Assembly (NCBI RefSeq): GCF_024756255.1
Contig: NZ_JANUHB010000003.1
Coordinates: 614,439-678,438, forward strand
Direction: 5' to 3'
Length of the DNA stretch: 64,000 nucleotides
DNA from: Massilia agilis
Lineage (GTDB): Bacteria; Pseudomonadota; Gammaproteobacteria; Burkholderiales; Burkholderiaceae_D
Shown piece after piece: positions 1 through 8,640 of this stretch. Each line of letters opens with the position of its first letter. Position 1 is the first letter of the stretch. Under the pieces are notes generated by a model. The model saw nothing but the letters and a program-made list of their open reading frames with translations. It was not told the origin of the DNA and made no database searches. Made by a program: the position numbers and the translations under genes.

Positions 1-158
1 AGCGCCCGGCGCGCACCGAACTGTCGGACCGCATCTCCAAGGACCTGTCCAAGCGCGGCTTCAAGTTCGTCGGCTCCACCATCATCTATGCCTACATGCA
101 GGGCATCGGCATGGTGGACGACCATGATCCCGACTGCTTCTGCCACTCGGGGCGCTGA
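1..158 (+). CDS. tag: DNA-3-methyladenine glycosylase I, C-terminal fragment
   Basis: Only the last 52 codons are in the window; codons run from base 3 and end at TGA 156-158. The readable tail carries the Tag signature (LSDRISKDLSKRGFKFVGST, then YAYMQGIGMVDDH and a CFC cluster). In this family the His of the DDH segment and a nearby Cys help bind the zinc that stabilises the fold. Tag excises 3-methyladenine from alkylated DNA in base-excision repair. The gene ends just before the start of the next same-strand gene, so the two are probably cotranscribed. The identification is secure although the N-terminal catalytic part is outside the window. Confidence 0.93.
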   Translation, partial: RPARTELSDRISKDLSKRGFKFVGSTIIYAYMQGIGMVDDHDPDCFCHSGR

Positions 159-165
159 AGTGGAC

Positions 166-1836
166 ATGCTGCTGCACTGGCGCGGCCGCGAGCGCTACAC
201 CGTGTTCGACGCCGATTACGGCGACGGCAGCGGCGTGCGCGCCCTGGTGCAGGCGTGGCGCGACGATCCGCTGCGGCCCGCGCGCCTGCATGTGGTCGCG
301 CGCGCAGGTGGCCTCATGCCCGGCTTTCACCGCATTGCGCAGGCCGAAACCGGGGTGACGCTGGACCTGCTGTCGGCGCCGCTCGATGCGGCGCTGGCCC
401 AGCTGGTCGCGCGGCTCGACTTCATCCGCCTGCATGGCATCGCGTGCGAGGGGACGGCGTTCGCGCGGCCGCTGGCGCGCATCGCGGCGGCGGACGCGCA
501 GTTACAGGCTTGGGGCCTGAATGCCGCGCAAGCGGCGGCGCTGGCCGGCGAAGGCTTCGCGTTCGAGGACGCCAGCCCGGGCGAGGCGCATTTCGCCAGC
601 CGCAAGCCGCGCCTGCCCGTGCCGCCCACGCCGCAGCGCCGCGCCATCGTGATCGGCGCCGGCATCGCCGGTTCGGCCGCCTGCGAGCGACTGTGCGCGC
701 GCGGCTGGGAAGTCACCCTCATCGAGCGCCATGCGCGGCCGGCGATGGAAGCGTCGGGCAACCACGCGGGCATCTTCATGCCGCTGGTGTCGAAGGACGA
801 CAACATCCCCACGCGCCTGGTGCGTTCGGCCTTTTTGTACGCGCTGCGCTACTGGGAAGCGCTGGGCGGGATCGGCCGCGCGATGGACGGCGCGGCCTGC
901 GGCGTGCTGCAGCTCGCGCGCGACGCTGCACATGCCCGGGTACAGCGAGCAATCGCGGCATCGGGACACTATCCGGCGCAGTTCGCGAGCTGGCTGGAGC
1001 AGCCCGAGGCCGAGGCGCTGCTTGGGCGGCCAGCGCCCGATGGCGGCTGGCTGTTCCCGCAGGGCGGCTGGGCACGCCCGGGCAGCGTGTGCGAAGCGAT
1101 GCTGGCCGCCTGCGGCGACCGGCTGCGGGCACATTTCGGCGCAGGCAGCGTGCGGCTCGAACGTGCGGGCGGCGAATGGGCCGTCATCGACGAACGCGGC
1201 CAGGTGCTGGCGCGCGCCGCGACCGTGATCCTGGCGTCCGGCGCGGGCGCGGCGCAGTTCCCGCAGGCGGCGCAACTGCCGCTGGCGGCGCTGCGCGGCC
1301 AGGTGTCGCACATCGACGCCGCCGCCTTGCCGGCACTGCCGCTGGTGTTGTGCCGCGAGGCCTATGTGACGCCCGCTTCGCACGGCATCTGCTGCGCCGG
1401 CGCGACCTACGATACCGACCCCGACCCCGCCTTGTGGCAGTCCAGCCACGACGACAACCTGGCCAAGCTGCGCGCGCTGCTGTCCGACCCGCACGCGGCC
1501 ACCGGCGCGCCGCTCGAGGGGCGGGTGGGCTTTCGCACGGTGGCGCCGGACCGGCTGCCGCTGGTGGGCCGCCTGCCCGACTTTGACGCGGCCGGCGGCA
1601 CCGAGCGGCTGCGCGAGGTGCCGCGCCACCCGGGCCTGTACGGCCTGCTCGGCTATGCCTCGCGCGGGATCACCTGGGCGCCGCTGGCGGCCGAGCTGCT
1701 GGCGGCCGGGCTGGAAGGCGAACCGCTGCCGCTGGAGGCTTCCCTGGCCGATGCACTCGATCCGGCGCGCTTCGTGTTGCGCGCACGCCGCGCCCCGCGC
1801 GGGCCACATCGCATTCCGACTGATCCAGAACAATAA
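166..1836 (+). CDS. mnmC: MnmC-like FAD-dependent tRNA-modification oxidoreductase with degenerate N-terminal domain
   Basis: The protein is about 556 residues. From about residue 160 it is an FAD oxidoreductase of the DAO superfamily: the dinucleotide loop is GAGIAGSAACERL, followed by the E of LIERH and a GNHAGIFMPLVSKDDN segment typical of MnmC. The C-terminal part has GFRTVAPDRLPLVG and YGLLGYASRGITWAPL. MnmC removes the carboxymethyl group from cmnm5s2U34 in tRNA. The usual N-terminal methyltransferase domain (about 240 residues with a SAM site and an FLDGFAPAKNPEMW motif) is replaced by about 160 residues without either motif; only the GFHRI segment and general layout recall it. The start could be ATG 166 or GTG 160; ATG is chosen. 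The first gene downstream has its own -10 element, so this gene probably ends the tag unit. Confidence 0.85.
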   Translation: MLLHWRGRERYTVFDADYGDGSGVRALVQAWRDDPLRPARLHVVARAGGLMPGFHRIAQAETGVTLDLLSAPLDAALAQLVARLDFIRLHGIACEGTAFARPLARIAAADAQLQAWGLNAAQAAALAGEGFAFEDASPGEAHFASRKPRLPVPPTPQRRAIVIGAGIAGSAACERLCARGWEVTLIERHARPAMEASGNHAGIFMPLVSKDDNIPTRLVRSAFLYALRYWEALGGIGRAMDGAACGVLQLARDAAHARVQRAIAASGHYPAQFASWLEQPEAEALLGRPAPDGGWLFPQGGWARPGSVCEAMLAACGDRLRAHFGAGSVRLERAGGEWAVIDERGQVLARAATVILASGAGAAQFPQAAQLPLAALRGQVSHIDAAALPALPLVLCREAYVTPASHGICCAGATYDTDPDPALWQSSHDDNLAKLRALLSDPHAATGAPLEGRVGFRTVAPDRLPLVGRLPDFDAAGGTERLREVPRHPGLYGLLGYASRGITWAPLAAELLAAGLEGEPLPLEASLADALDPARFVLRARRAPRGPHRIPTDPEQ

Positions 1837-1853
1837 GAACCTGCCAACGCGGT

Positions 1854-1859
1854 TATAAT
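1854..1859 (+). promoter_or_regulatory. Putative -10 element for the kinase/receiver-TPR operon
   Basis: TATAAT lies in an AT-rich patch in otherwise GC-rich DNA, 22 bases before the kinase start. I see no convincing -35 hexamer at 16-18 bases upstream, where the end of mnmC lies, so the promoter may depend on an activator or an extended element. Confidence 0.4.
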
Positions 1860-1881
1860 TTTCCATACGGAAATTACCGCC

Positions 1882-2604
1882 ATGCAACCACGCCAACCGA
1901 TGGACGACCAATCTCGCCCGCAAGAGCTGTTCCTGTTCCTCGCCTCGACCGCGCACGACATGAAGAATTCGCTCAGCGTGCTGTCCGGGACGCTGGAGCG
2001 GCTGCTGGCCGAGGCGCCGCAGGCCGAGCCGGCCTATCCGCAGATGGCGCACATGCTGCACCAGACGCGGCGCCTGAACAACCAGCTGATGCAGCTCCTG
2101 GCCCTGTACAAGCAGGTGGGCACGCCGGAGTACCCGTTCGACATGCGCGCGCTCGAAATGGGCGAGCTGACCGGGCAGGTGGCGGCCAGCGAAAAGGTGC
2201 TGCTGCAGTCGCGCGGTGTCACGCTCGACATCGACTGCGACCCGCAGCTGGTCTGGCACTTCGACGAAGACCTGATCCTGGGCGTGCTTTCGCACGCGAT
2301 CCACAACGCCACCAATTACACGCGCGACCGGGTGCGCCTGGCGATCGCCGAGGTGGACGGCTGGCTCGAGATCCGCGTCGAGGACAACGGCAACGGCTAT
2401 CCCCAATCGATGCTCGAGGCCGGCGTGGCGGCGATGAACGGCGCCACCAGCGGCGTGAACTTCCTGACCAACAGCGCCGGCCTGGGCCTGTACTTTACGA
2501 GCGAGGTGGCCAAGATGCACCGCCACCGCGGCCGCCACGGCAGCCTGCGGCTTGAAAACGGCGGGGCCTATGGCGGCGGCTGCTTCATCCTGAGGCTGCC
2601 ATGA
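1882..2604 (+). CDS. Soluble sensor histidine kinase (HisKA-like plus HATPase_c, no sensor domain)
   Basis: The protein has 240 residues and no membrane segment. The phosphoacceptor box is STAHDMKNSLSVL with His25. The ATPase part shows an N-box (SHAIHNATNY), a G1 box (EDNGNGYP) and a G2-like GLGLYF near residue 200. It therefore carries only dimerisation/phosphotransfer and ATP-binding parts, and input must come from a partner protein. Its stop overlaps the start of the following receiver protein (ATGA at 2601-2604), so the pair is almost certainly a translationally coupled two-component system. An alternative start is the ATG at 1900. No clear Shine-Dalgarno sequence is visible for either start. 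Confidence 0.85.
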   Translation: MQPRQPMDDQSRPQELFLFLASTAHDMKNSLSVLSGTLERLLAEAPQAEPAYPQMAHMLHQTRRLNNQLMQLLALYKQVGTPEYPFDMRALEMGELTGQVAASEKVLLQSRGVTLDIDCDPQLVWHFDEDLILGVLSHAIHNATNYTRDRVRLAIAEVDGWLEIRVEDNGNGYPQSMLEAGVAAMNGATSGVNFLTNSAGLGLYFTSEVAKMHRHRGRHGSLRLENGGAYGGGCFILRLP

Positions 2605-4334
2605 ACGCGGTGCCGCTCGTTGCCGCCGTGGGCGCGGACGACCAGGTCGACTGGGCTTCCAAGAACTACCTGATCGTGGACGATTTCGCCGGCGTGCGCC
2701 AGCTGCTGCGCGAGAGCCTGCGCAGCCTGGGCGCGCGGGCCATCGACCAGGCCACCAGCGGCGGCGAGGCGATGGGCCAGCTCATGCGCACGCGTTACGA
2801 CGTGGTGCTGTGCGACTACTACCTTGGCGAGGGCAAGAACGGCCAGCAGGTGCTGGAGGAGGCGCGCATGCGCAACCTGATCAACCCGAGCACGGTGTGG
2901 ATCATGGTTTCGGCCGAAAAGAGCGTGGAGTCGGTGATGGGCGCGGCCGAGCACCAGCCCGACGCCTACCTGATCAAGCCGATCACCGAAGGGGTGCTGC
3001 TCACGCGCCTGAACCGCGTATGGCACAAGAAGCAGGTGTTCCGCGCGATCGACCAGGCCTATGCCGAGAAGGACTACCTGCGCGCCGCGCGCCTGTGCGA
3101 CGAGCAGATCGAATCGAACAAGGCGCACGAGATCGAACTGCTGCGCATGAAGGCGCGGCTGATGGAAAAAAGCGGCCAGCCAGACAAGGCGCGCGCCGCC
3201 TACGAGCAGGTGCTGGCGCAGCGCGAATACCAGTGGGCGCGCGCGGGCCTGGCCCGGATCCGCATGCTGAACGGCGAATATGAGCAGGCGCGCCAGATGT
3301 TCCTGGGCGTGATCGCGGAGAACCGCTACTACATCGACGCCTACGACCAGCTGGCCGCGGCCTATCAGGCGATGGGCCAGCTCGACGAAGCGGCCGACAT
3401 CCTCGAGCGCGCGACCAAGCTGTCGCCCAACTCGGTGCCGCGCCAGCGCAACCTCGGCATGGCCTGCCTCAAGCTGGGCAACATGGCGATGGCGGAGAAG
3501 TCGTTCCGCAAGTGCGTGGCGATCGGCGAGTACTCGATCCGCAAGACGCCCGACGCCTACCTGGGCCTGGCGCGCGTGTGCGGCCTGAAGAACGACCCCA
3601 AGGAAGCGTTGCAGTGGCTGGCCGCGGCCCAGCGCGAGTTCGGCGGCGAGCATGCCAACATCGAGCTGCGCACCAAGATCACCGAGGGGCTGGTGTACCA
3701 CGAAAGCGGCGACTACCGCCGCGCGCGCAAGGCCGGCGACGAACTCGAAACCCTGCTGCGCGAACGCACCGAGCGCCCGGACGTACCCACCTGCCTGGAA
3801 ATGGCCACGCTGCTGTTTGCCGTGGGTGTGAAGGACGCGCCGGTGGACCTGCTGTGCTACGTGATCCGCAACAACCACGACCAGGCCGTGCTGCTGGACG
3901 AGGTGCGCAAGCTGTTCGAGAAGGCGCGCATGGCGGAAGAAGGCGAGGTGCTGATCAAGGCGTCGCGCAAGGAAGCGTCGGACCTGATGAACCAGGGCGT
4001 GATGCTGTGGCGTAGCGGGAAGCTGCGCGAGGCGGTCGAGTGGATGCGCAACGCCCGCGCCGCGCTGCCGAACAACCAGCGCATCCTGTTCAACGCCGCC
4101 CAGGTGCTGATCTCGCACATGCAGCAGTACGGCTACGACGAGGCGCTGGCGCAGGAGGCGAGCGATGTGCTCAACCACGTGGACCACCTGCAGCCCGGCC
4201 AGCAGCGCTTCGCGCAGCTGATGGAGCAGCTCGCGGCGCTGATGCCGCAGCCGGAACCGGAGGAAGAAGAGGAAGAAGAGGAAGCCGCAGCGCAAGCCGG
4301 CACCGAGGCGGAAGGCGAGAGCGCCGCCGGCTAG
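2601..4334 (+). CDS. Response regulator: receiver domain fused to tetratricopeptide repeats
   Basis: The protein has 577 residues. The N-terminal receiver domain (about 20-140) has the acidic pair Asp27/Asp28, phosphoacceptor Asp72 in VVLCDYYLG, and the conserved Lys in YLIKPIT. Residues 150-560 are helical repeats with TPR-like signatures (for example AYEQVLAQREYQWARAGLAR and AYDQLAAAYQAMGQLDEAAD). The C-terminus is a run of glutamates followed by an Ala/Glu tail. There is no DNA-binding or enzymatic output domain, so the phosphorylation signal is probably passed on by protein-protein contacts. It overlaps its partner kinase by 4 bases. Its stop shares the sequence CTAG with the stop of the convergent patatin gene. 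Confidence 0.9.
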   Translation: MNAVPLVAAVGADDQVDWASKNYLIVDDFAGVRQLLRESLRSLGARAIDQATSGGEAMGQLMRTRYDVVLCDYYLGEGKNGQQVLEEARMRNLINPSTVWIMVSAEKSVESVMGAAEHQPDAYLIKPITEGVLLTRLNRVWHKKQVFRAIDQAYAEKDYLRAARLCDEQIESNKAHEIELLRMKARLMEKSGQPDKARAAYEQVLAQREYQWARAGLARIRMLNGEYEQARQMFLGVIAENRYYIDAYDQLAAAYQAMGQLDEAADILERATKLSPNSVPRQRNLGMACLKLGNMAMAEKSFRKCVAIGEYSIRKTPDAYLGLARVCGLKNDPKEALQWLAAAQREFGGEHANIELRTKITEGLVYHESGDYRRARKAGDELETLLRERTERPDVPTCLEMATLLFAVGVKDAPVDLLCYVIRNNHDQAVLLDEVRKLFEKARMAEEGEVLIKASRKEASDLMNQGVMLWRSGKLREAVEWMRNARAALPNNQRILFNAAQVLISHMQQYGYDEALAQEASDVLNHVDHLQPGQQRFAQLMEQLAALMPQPEPEEEEEEEEAAAQAGTEAEGESAAG

Positions 4335-7300
4335 CCGTGAACCGAGGCGGGCGCAGCATCGGCGCGCACCGGGCCTGTGTGCTGCTTCATCAGCTCCTCG
4401 CACAGTTTGCCCACGTCGCGCCGCTGGCCCGGCACCTTCGACACCTCGGCCGCGCGCGCCAGCGCGTGCCTGGCGATGTGGTAGCCGAGCGCGCGGTAGC
4501 TCTCGAACTGCGCCTCGTCGAACCACTGGTCGGCGGTGCTCTGGTGCGGGTAGTCGGGATGCGCCTTGCGGTAGTTGATCACGTCCGCGTTCTCGTCGCC
4601 GACGATTGCCGGCTTGATGTACAAGAGCGTGCCGTCCACGCCTTCGGCATCGACGTGGCTGTAGCGGATCGTGCCGGCGGCGCAGCTCGCGCCGGCCAGG
4701 TCGGTGCCCTTGACCAGCTCCATGCGCGACACATCCAGCTCGATCGCCACGTGCAGGTCGGTGGCGCATTTGCGGATCGCGTTGCCAAGATCCTCGAACG
4801 CCAGCTCGCGGTCGCTGGCCACGTCCACCGCCACGATCAGCCGGCAGCGCCGCCGCACCAGCTCGTAGATGCCCAGGTTCTCAAAGTGGCCGCCGTCGGA
4901 CAGGTACACGTAGTTGGCGTCGGCGTTGGTCATGCCGAACAGCTCGGCGATGAGGCTGAACAGCCCGATTGGCGGCGAGCTGCGCTTCCACACCGCCTTG
5001 CGCGGATTCGGGCACCAGCGCCCCAGGCGCACGTTGAACATCGTCATGAGGAAGTTCAGCGGCGGCGACGAGTGCGCGCCCATGTTGGGGCTCGCAGCCG
5101 CGCCGGACAGCGCCACCGCCATCCCGAGCCGCACCTTGGCGTCGTCGTCCACTCCCTTGCCCGCGCGCGAGGCGTACTGGCGCGTGGGCCGGTAGGTGCC
5201 GCGCTGGGCGTCGTGCTGCGCGCAGTTGGCGCCCTGCGCCGGCATCAACGGCGTCTCGAAACCGCAAAAGCGCGGCGTGAAGGCGAACGAGGCGGCCTTG
5301 CGGGTCTGCCATGCCAGCTCCTCGCCGCGCACCAGGTTGAGCGAGGTGTTGACGATGTGGTAGGGCAGCTGGTCCTGCAGGTCGGCCAGTTGCGGGTCGT
5401 CGTCCGGATCGAAACCGGTGAACGGGTGCGGTTTGCGATGCGCGTTGCTGGCGCCGAAGTAGGCGCGCACCAGCCGGTTCCGGTACAGCATGTAGAGCGA
5501 GAACTTGTTGATGTCCACCCGCCAGCCGAGCAGCAGCGCCGCGCCCAGGCACAGCGAAAAGGCGGTGGCGAGCGTGGCCCCGCTGGTGGCCAGGCTGGCG
5601 TTGGCGTGCGAGGCGTACACGCAGGCCAGGGTCGGGCTGTCGCAGCGCAGGTCGGGCGGGGCGACCGCGGCCTGCACCAGCGTGGCCAGCACGGCGAAGA
5701 TCCCGAGCGTGAACACGTAGGGCGCCAGCCGCGCCAGCAGCTCCAGCCGGTTGAAGCGCACGCCGAACAGCGTGGTGGTGCCGCCGCTGCCTGCCTTCAC
5801 GCCCAGCCAGGTCATGGCCAGCCAGCCGATCGCGGTGCCGGCGTTGGCCAGCGGGTCGTAGGTGATCCAGGCCCAGTGCAGCAGCGGCGGCAGGAAGAAC
5901 GCGGCGCAGAACATCATCAGCCAGGCGATGGTGAAGATCGAGGTCCAGGCGCCCTGGCGGCTCCACCACTCGCGGCTGGCGTCGCTGTACAGGGTGCCGA
6001 TCAGGCCGATCATCAGCGTCATCGTCACCGAGAACAGCGTCATCATCAGCGGCATGCCGAAGGTGGTGAGCGCCACCGCATTGTTCAGGATCGGGTGCTC
6101 GGCCGGGTTGGGCAGCCAGGACAGGCCAAGCAGGAGCAGCAGGGTGCCGATGGTGAGCGCGAACATGGCGGACAGGAAGTGCGACAGGCCTTCGTGCACG
6201 TCGGTGCGCGAAACGTCGCGCCGCACGCGCTGCCTGCGCTTGAGCGGCGGCACCGCCAGGCCCACGGCAAGCAGCAGGAATGCGCCGGCCAGGCCCGGCA
6301 CCCAGCACCGGGCGACGCGCAGCGCGGTGTCATGCGCGACCGCGTGTTCGACCAGGCCCGGCGCGAATTCGAGCGTCCCGGCCAGCATGAGCGCCAGGAC
6401 GCCGGCAAAGAACGCCGCGCACACCGCGTAGCCGGAGCGCCGGTACGGACTGGTGCGGTCGTGCGCCAGGTACCAGCCGCAGGCCCAGACGATGAAGTAC
6501 ACCAGCCCCGGCACCAGCACCCAGCCCATGCGCCACTCGTACCTGCCCGACAGCGCTGCGTGCAGCATCGACGGCATCACGCCGCCGTGCCGCCACAGGC
6601 CGATGCTGACCAAAAAGCCGGACAGCAGCAGCGGGAAGTTGATGAACCAGAGGACCGCGCCCTGGTTCACCGGGAACCAGCGCTGCCCGCGCGAGGCTTC
6701 CGGTTTGCTCGAGATCGACAGCGCAATGCAGAAGACCGCAATCAGGAAGGATGCGGTGCCAAGCATCCAGGCCGGGTCGGACCAGTCGGCCCAGGGCGCG
6801 TCCTTGCCCACGATGCGGTTGACGGCCCACACCGCAAAGCGCGGCAGCAGGAGCAGGGCGCACAGCCAGGCCAGCAGCATGGCCAGGTTCAGGCCCGTGT
6901 TGCGCACGTAGGTGCCGATCAGGGTCCAGGCGTCGGCGCTGAACACCCCGGAGCGCGGCGACAGGTAATTGCTGTACTGGCGCAGGAACTGGATCTCGAC
7001 CGCTTCGGAATCGACCGGCTCGCCGGCTGCGCCGGGCGTGAGCATGGCTTCCACCGCGCGCACGTCGCCGTGGCGCTCGCGGATGCACTTGGACAGCCAG
7101 CCGCCGATGAAGCCGCCGCCGGACACGGTGGACAGGTAGTCGAAGTCGCGCAGCAGCTGCTGCTCGCCCAGCGCCTGCAGCACGCCCAGGTTGAAGGTTG
7201 CGCTGCGCACGCCGCCGCCGGACAGCGCGAGCCCGGTGAGCCCGGCGGCGTGGGCGCGGCGCAGCAGTTCGGCACGCGACGCCGGAAGCACCTGGTCGGG

Positions 7301-7579
7301 GCCGGCGCTGCCGTCCGGGCGCGGGCGCAGCAGGTCCAGCTCGTTCTGGAGGACTTCGGCGAACACGCTGCCGGCCAGCGCGTTCAGGCGCCGCCAGGTC
7401 ACCTGGTCGAGCGCGCCGTCGGCGACAATGCCCTCGCGCTCGCGAAAGGCGTCGATCGCGCCAGCCAGTTCGGCAAGCGTGTGCGCGGCCGGCGGCACCT
7501 CGATGCCGGCGCTTTCGAGCTTGCGCCGCACGTCGGCCACCTGGTCGGGCGTGAGGCTGGTGTAGTCGATGTACGGCAA
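4331..7579 (-). CDS. Large membrane patatin-like phospholipase with N-terminal peptidoglycan-binding-like segment
   Basis: The protein has 1082 residues. The patatin fold is marked by the oxyanion loop SGGGVRSATFNLG (residues 120-132), a nucleophile elbow STVSGGGFIGG with predicted Ser153, and a distal SDGGHFENLG with the likely catalytic Asp near residue 894. Between them lies a long region with several hydrophobic spans (roughly residues 230-650), so the hydrolase halves are separated by a membrane domain. Residues 10-70 resemble a PG_binding_1 repeat, including AFREREGIVADGALDQVTW. The start is TTG, supported by a GGAGGG Shine-Dalgarno sequence about 7 bases upstream. Substrate is unknown; acyl hydrolysis of membrane lipids is inferred from the family. 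Confidence 0.85.
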   Translation of the reverse strand: MPYIDYTSLTPDQVADVRRKLESAGIEVPPAAHTLAELAGAIDAFREREGIVADGALDQVTWRRLNALAGSVFAEVLQNELDLLRPRPDGSAGPDQVLPASRAELLRRAHAAGLTGLALSGGGVRSATFNLGVLQALGEQQLLRDFDYLSTVSGGGFIGGWLSKCIRERHGDVRAVEAMLTPGAAGEPVDSEAVEIQFLRQYSNYLSPRSGVFSADAWTLIGTYVRNTGLNLAMLLAWLCALLLLPRFAVWAVNRIVGKDAPWADWSDPAWMLGTASFLIAVFCIALSISSKPEASRGQRWFPVNQGAVLWFINFPLLLSGFLVSIGLWRHGGVMPSMLHAALSGRYEWRMGWVLVPGLVYFIVWACGWYLAHDRTSPYRRSGYAVCAAFFAGVLALMLAGTLEFAPGLVEHAVAHDTALRVARCWVPGLAGAFLLLAVGLAVPPLKRRQRVRRDVSRTDVHEGLSHFLSAMFALTIGTLLLLLGLSWLPNPAEHPILNNAVALTTFGMPLMMTLFSVTMTLMIGLIGTLYSDASREWWSRQGAWTSIFTIAWLMMFCAAFFLPPLLHWAWITYDPLANAGTAIGWLAMTWLGVKAGSGGTTTLFGVRFNRLELLARLAPYVFTLGIFAVLATLVQAAVAPPDLRCDSPTLACVYASHANASLATSGATLATAFSLCLGAALLLGWRVDINKFSLYMLYRNRLVRAYFGASNAHRKPHPFTGFDPDDDPQLADLQDQLPYHIVNTSLNLVRGEELAWQTRKAASFAFTPRFCGFETPLMPAQGANCAQHDAQRGTYRPTRQYASRAGKGVDDDAKVRLGMAVALSGAAASPNMGAHSSPPLNFLMTMFNVRLGRWCPNPRKAVWKRSSPPIGLFSLIAELFGMTNADANYVYLSDGGHFENLGIYELVRRRCRLIVAVDVASDRELAFEDLGNAIRKCATDLHVAIELDVSRMELVKGTDLAGASCAAGTIRYSHVDAEGVDGTLLYIKPAIVGDENADVINYRKAHPDYPHQSTADQWFDEAQFESYRALGYHIARHALARAAEVSKVPGQRRDVGKLCEELMKQHTGPVRADAAPASVHG

Positions 7580-7753
7580 GCGCGCCCTCCACGACGGGAT
7601 CCTGGCGCGGCACGGGACGGACAGGCGGCGAAACGCCCCGGCCGCACAGTGCAGTTCAGCACGCTTTTTGCCTTGGTGCAGCGGGCAGGATCAAAGGACG
7701 CGCATTTCTTCCGTATGGCAGCTTAGCAGGAAGAAATATTCTGCTTGGCAATC

Positions 7754-7787
7754 GTAGGGTGGGCAGGTCTTCCTGCCCACGCGTCCA
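7754..7787. repeat. GTAGGGTGGGCA-type repeat, single-arm copy
   Basis: The sequence begins GTAGGGTGGGCA and forms a hairpin (GTGGGCAGG / CCTGCCCAC around a 4-base loop), ending ACGCGTCC. It lies downstream of phaM and upstream of the patatin gene. Longer two-arm copies of the same element occur at three other places in the window. Confidence 0.85.
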
Positions 7788-7838
7788 GCCAGCTCCAGCA
7801 TGGCCCAGGTGCTGGCCGTGCCGGCGTTACCGGTGGGA

Positions 7839-8528
7839 TCAGCTCTTCTTGTCGCCCGACTTGGACGGCTGCGGGTTGGGCGTGCCCGGCTGGGCGAAAC
7901 CGCCGCCTTTCTGCTGCGTGTCGGCCTTGCCGGGCTCGGGCGGCATGGCCGCGGCGGCAAACTTCGCGGCCGCATCTTGCGCCGTCATGGCACTCTCGAC
8001 GGCCTGCTTGAACTGGTCCTGCAGCAGGTTCCACCATACCATCGCGGCCGGCATGCCGGGTGTGGCTTGCGCGTCGGCGCTGCCGGCCTGGCCGCCCTGG
8101 GCACCCTGTGCCTTGGATTGCCCGGCGGCGGGAGGTGCAGAGCCGGTTGCGGCCGGCGATGCGGCGCCGGGCTGGGTGAAGAACTGGGCAAACGGCGCCG
8201 CCATGGCGGCTGCCTGCTCGCCGGTCTGGTTCATCGCCTGCGCCATGCTCGCGCTCATCGACTTGAGCGTGGCCAGGGTGCCGCGCTGGACCTCGAGCGC
8301 CTGGATGGTCCCGCGCAGCATGGTCATGTTCATGTTGAGCCAGGCCTCGACCGCCTTGAGGTCGGCGATGCGCTTGTCCAGGTCGTCGATCGACACGGTG
8401 GCGCCCGGCATGGCGGCGGCCGGCGGGGTGCCGGTGCCGGGCACGTTCATTCCGCCCCACAGGTTCTTGACGAACTCGAGCGTGTCCGTCATTCCGGGAA
8501 TGGGCGGCACGGGCGGCGGATTGGGCAT
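7839..8528 (-). CDS. phaM: PhaM-family polyhydroxyalkanoate granule regulatory protein
   Basis: The protein has 229 residues. The diagnostic core is near residues 45-85: IDDLDKRIADLKAVEAWLNM followed by NMTMLRGTIQALEVQRGTLA, a helical segment characteristic of PhaM. In Ralstonia PhaM binds PHB synthase PhaC1, activates it and tethers granules to DNA. The remainder is Ala/Gln/Pro-rich, and the C-terminus is a short Lys/Ser/Asp tail consistent with a basic, flexible DNA-contacting end. The ATG has a GGAGA Shine-Dalgarno sequence. The gene is monocistronic here, divergent from the DUF3108 pair. It implies that the organism stores PHB. Confidence 0.88.
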   Translation of the reverse strand: MPNPPPVPPIPGMTDTLEFVKNLWGGMNVPGTGTPPAAAMPGATVSIDDLDKRIADLKAVEAWLNMNMTMLRGTIQALEVQRGTLATLKSMSASMAQAMNQTGEQAAAMAAPFAQFFTQPGAASPAATGSAPPAAGQSKAQGAQGGQAGSADAQATPGMPAAMVWWNLLQDQFKQAVESAMTAQDAAAKFAAAAMPPEPGKADTQQKGGGFAQPGTPNPQPSKSGDKKS

Positions 8529-8640
8529 GGCGGTTCTCCGTAAATGGTCAGGCTAGCGTAGCAGAATACCAAGCCCGGTTCAAAGCACTGTGTGCGCGAA
8601 CACGTCAGTGCGGCCCGGCGGGACAGGCTACACTAGGGGA

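Noticed and set aside
4040..7726. A 1228-codon open frame opposite the patatin gene
   Set aside because: High G+C keeps the antisense frame open. Its product is Arg/His/Gln/Val-rich with no domain, while the other strand has clear patatin motifs.
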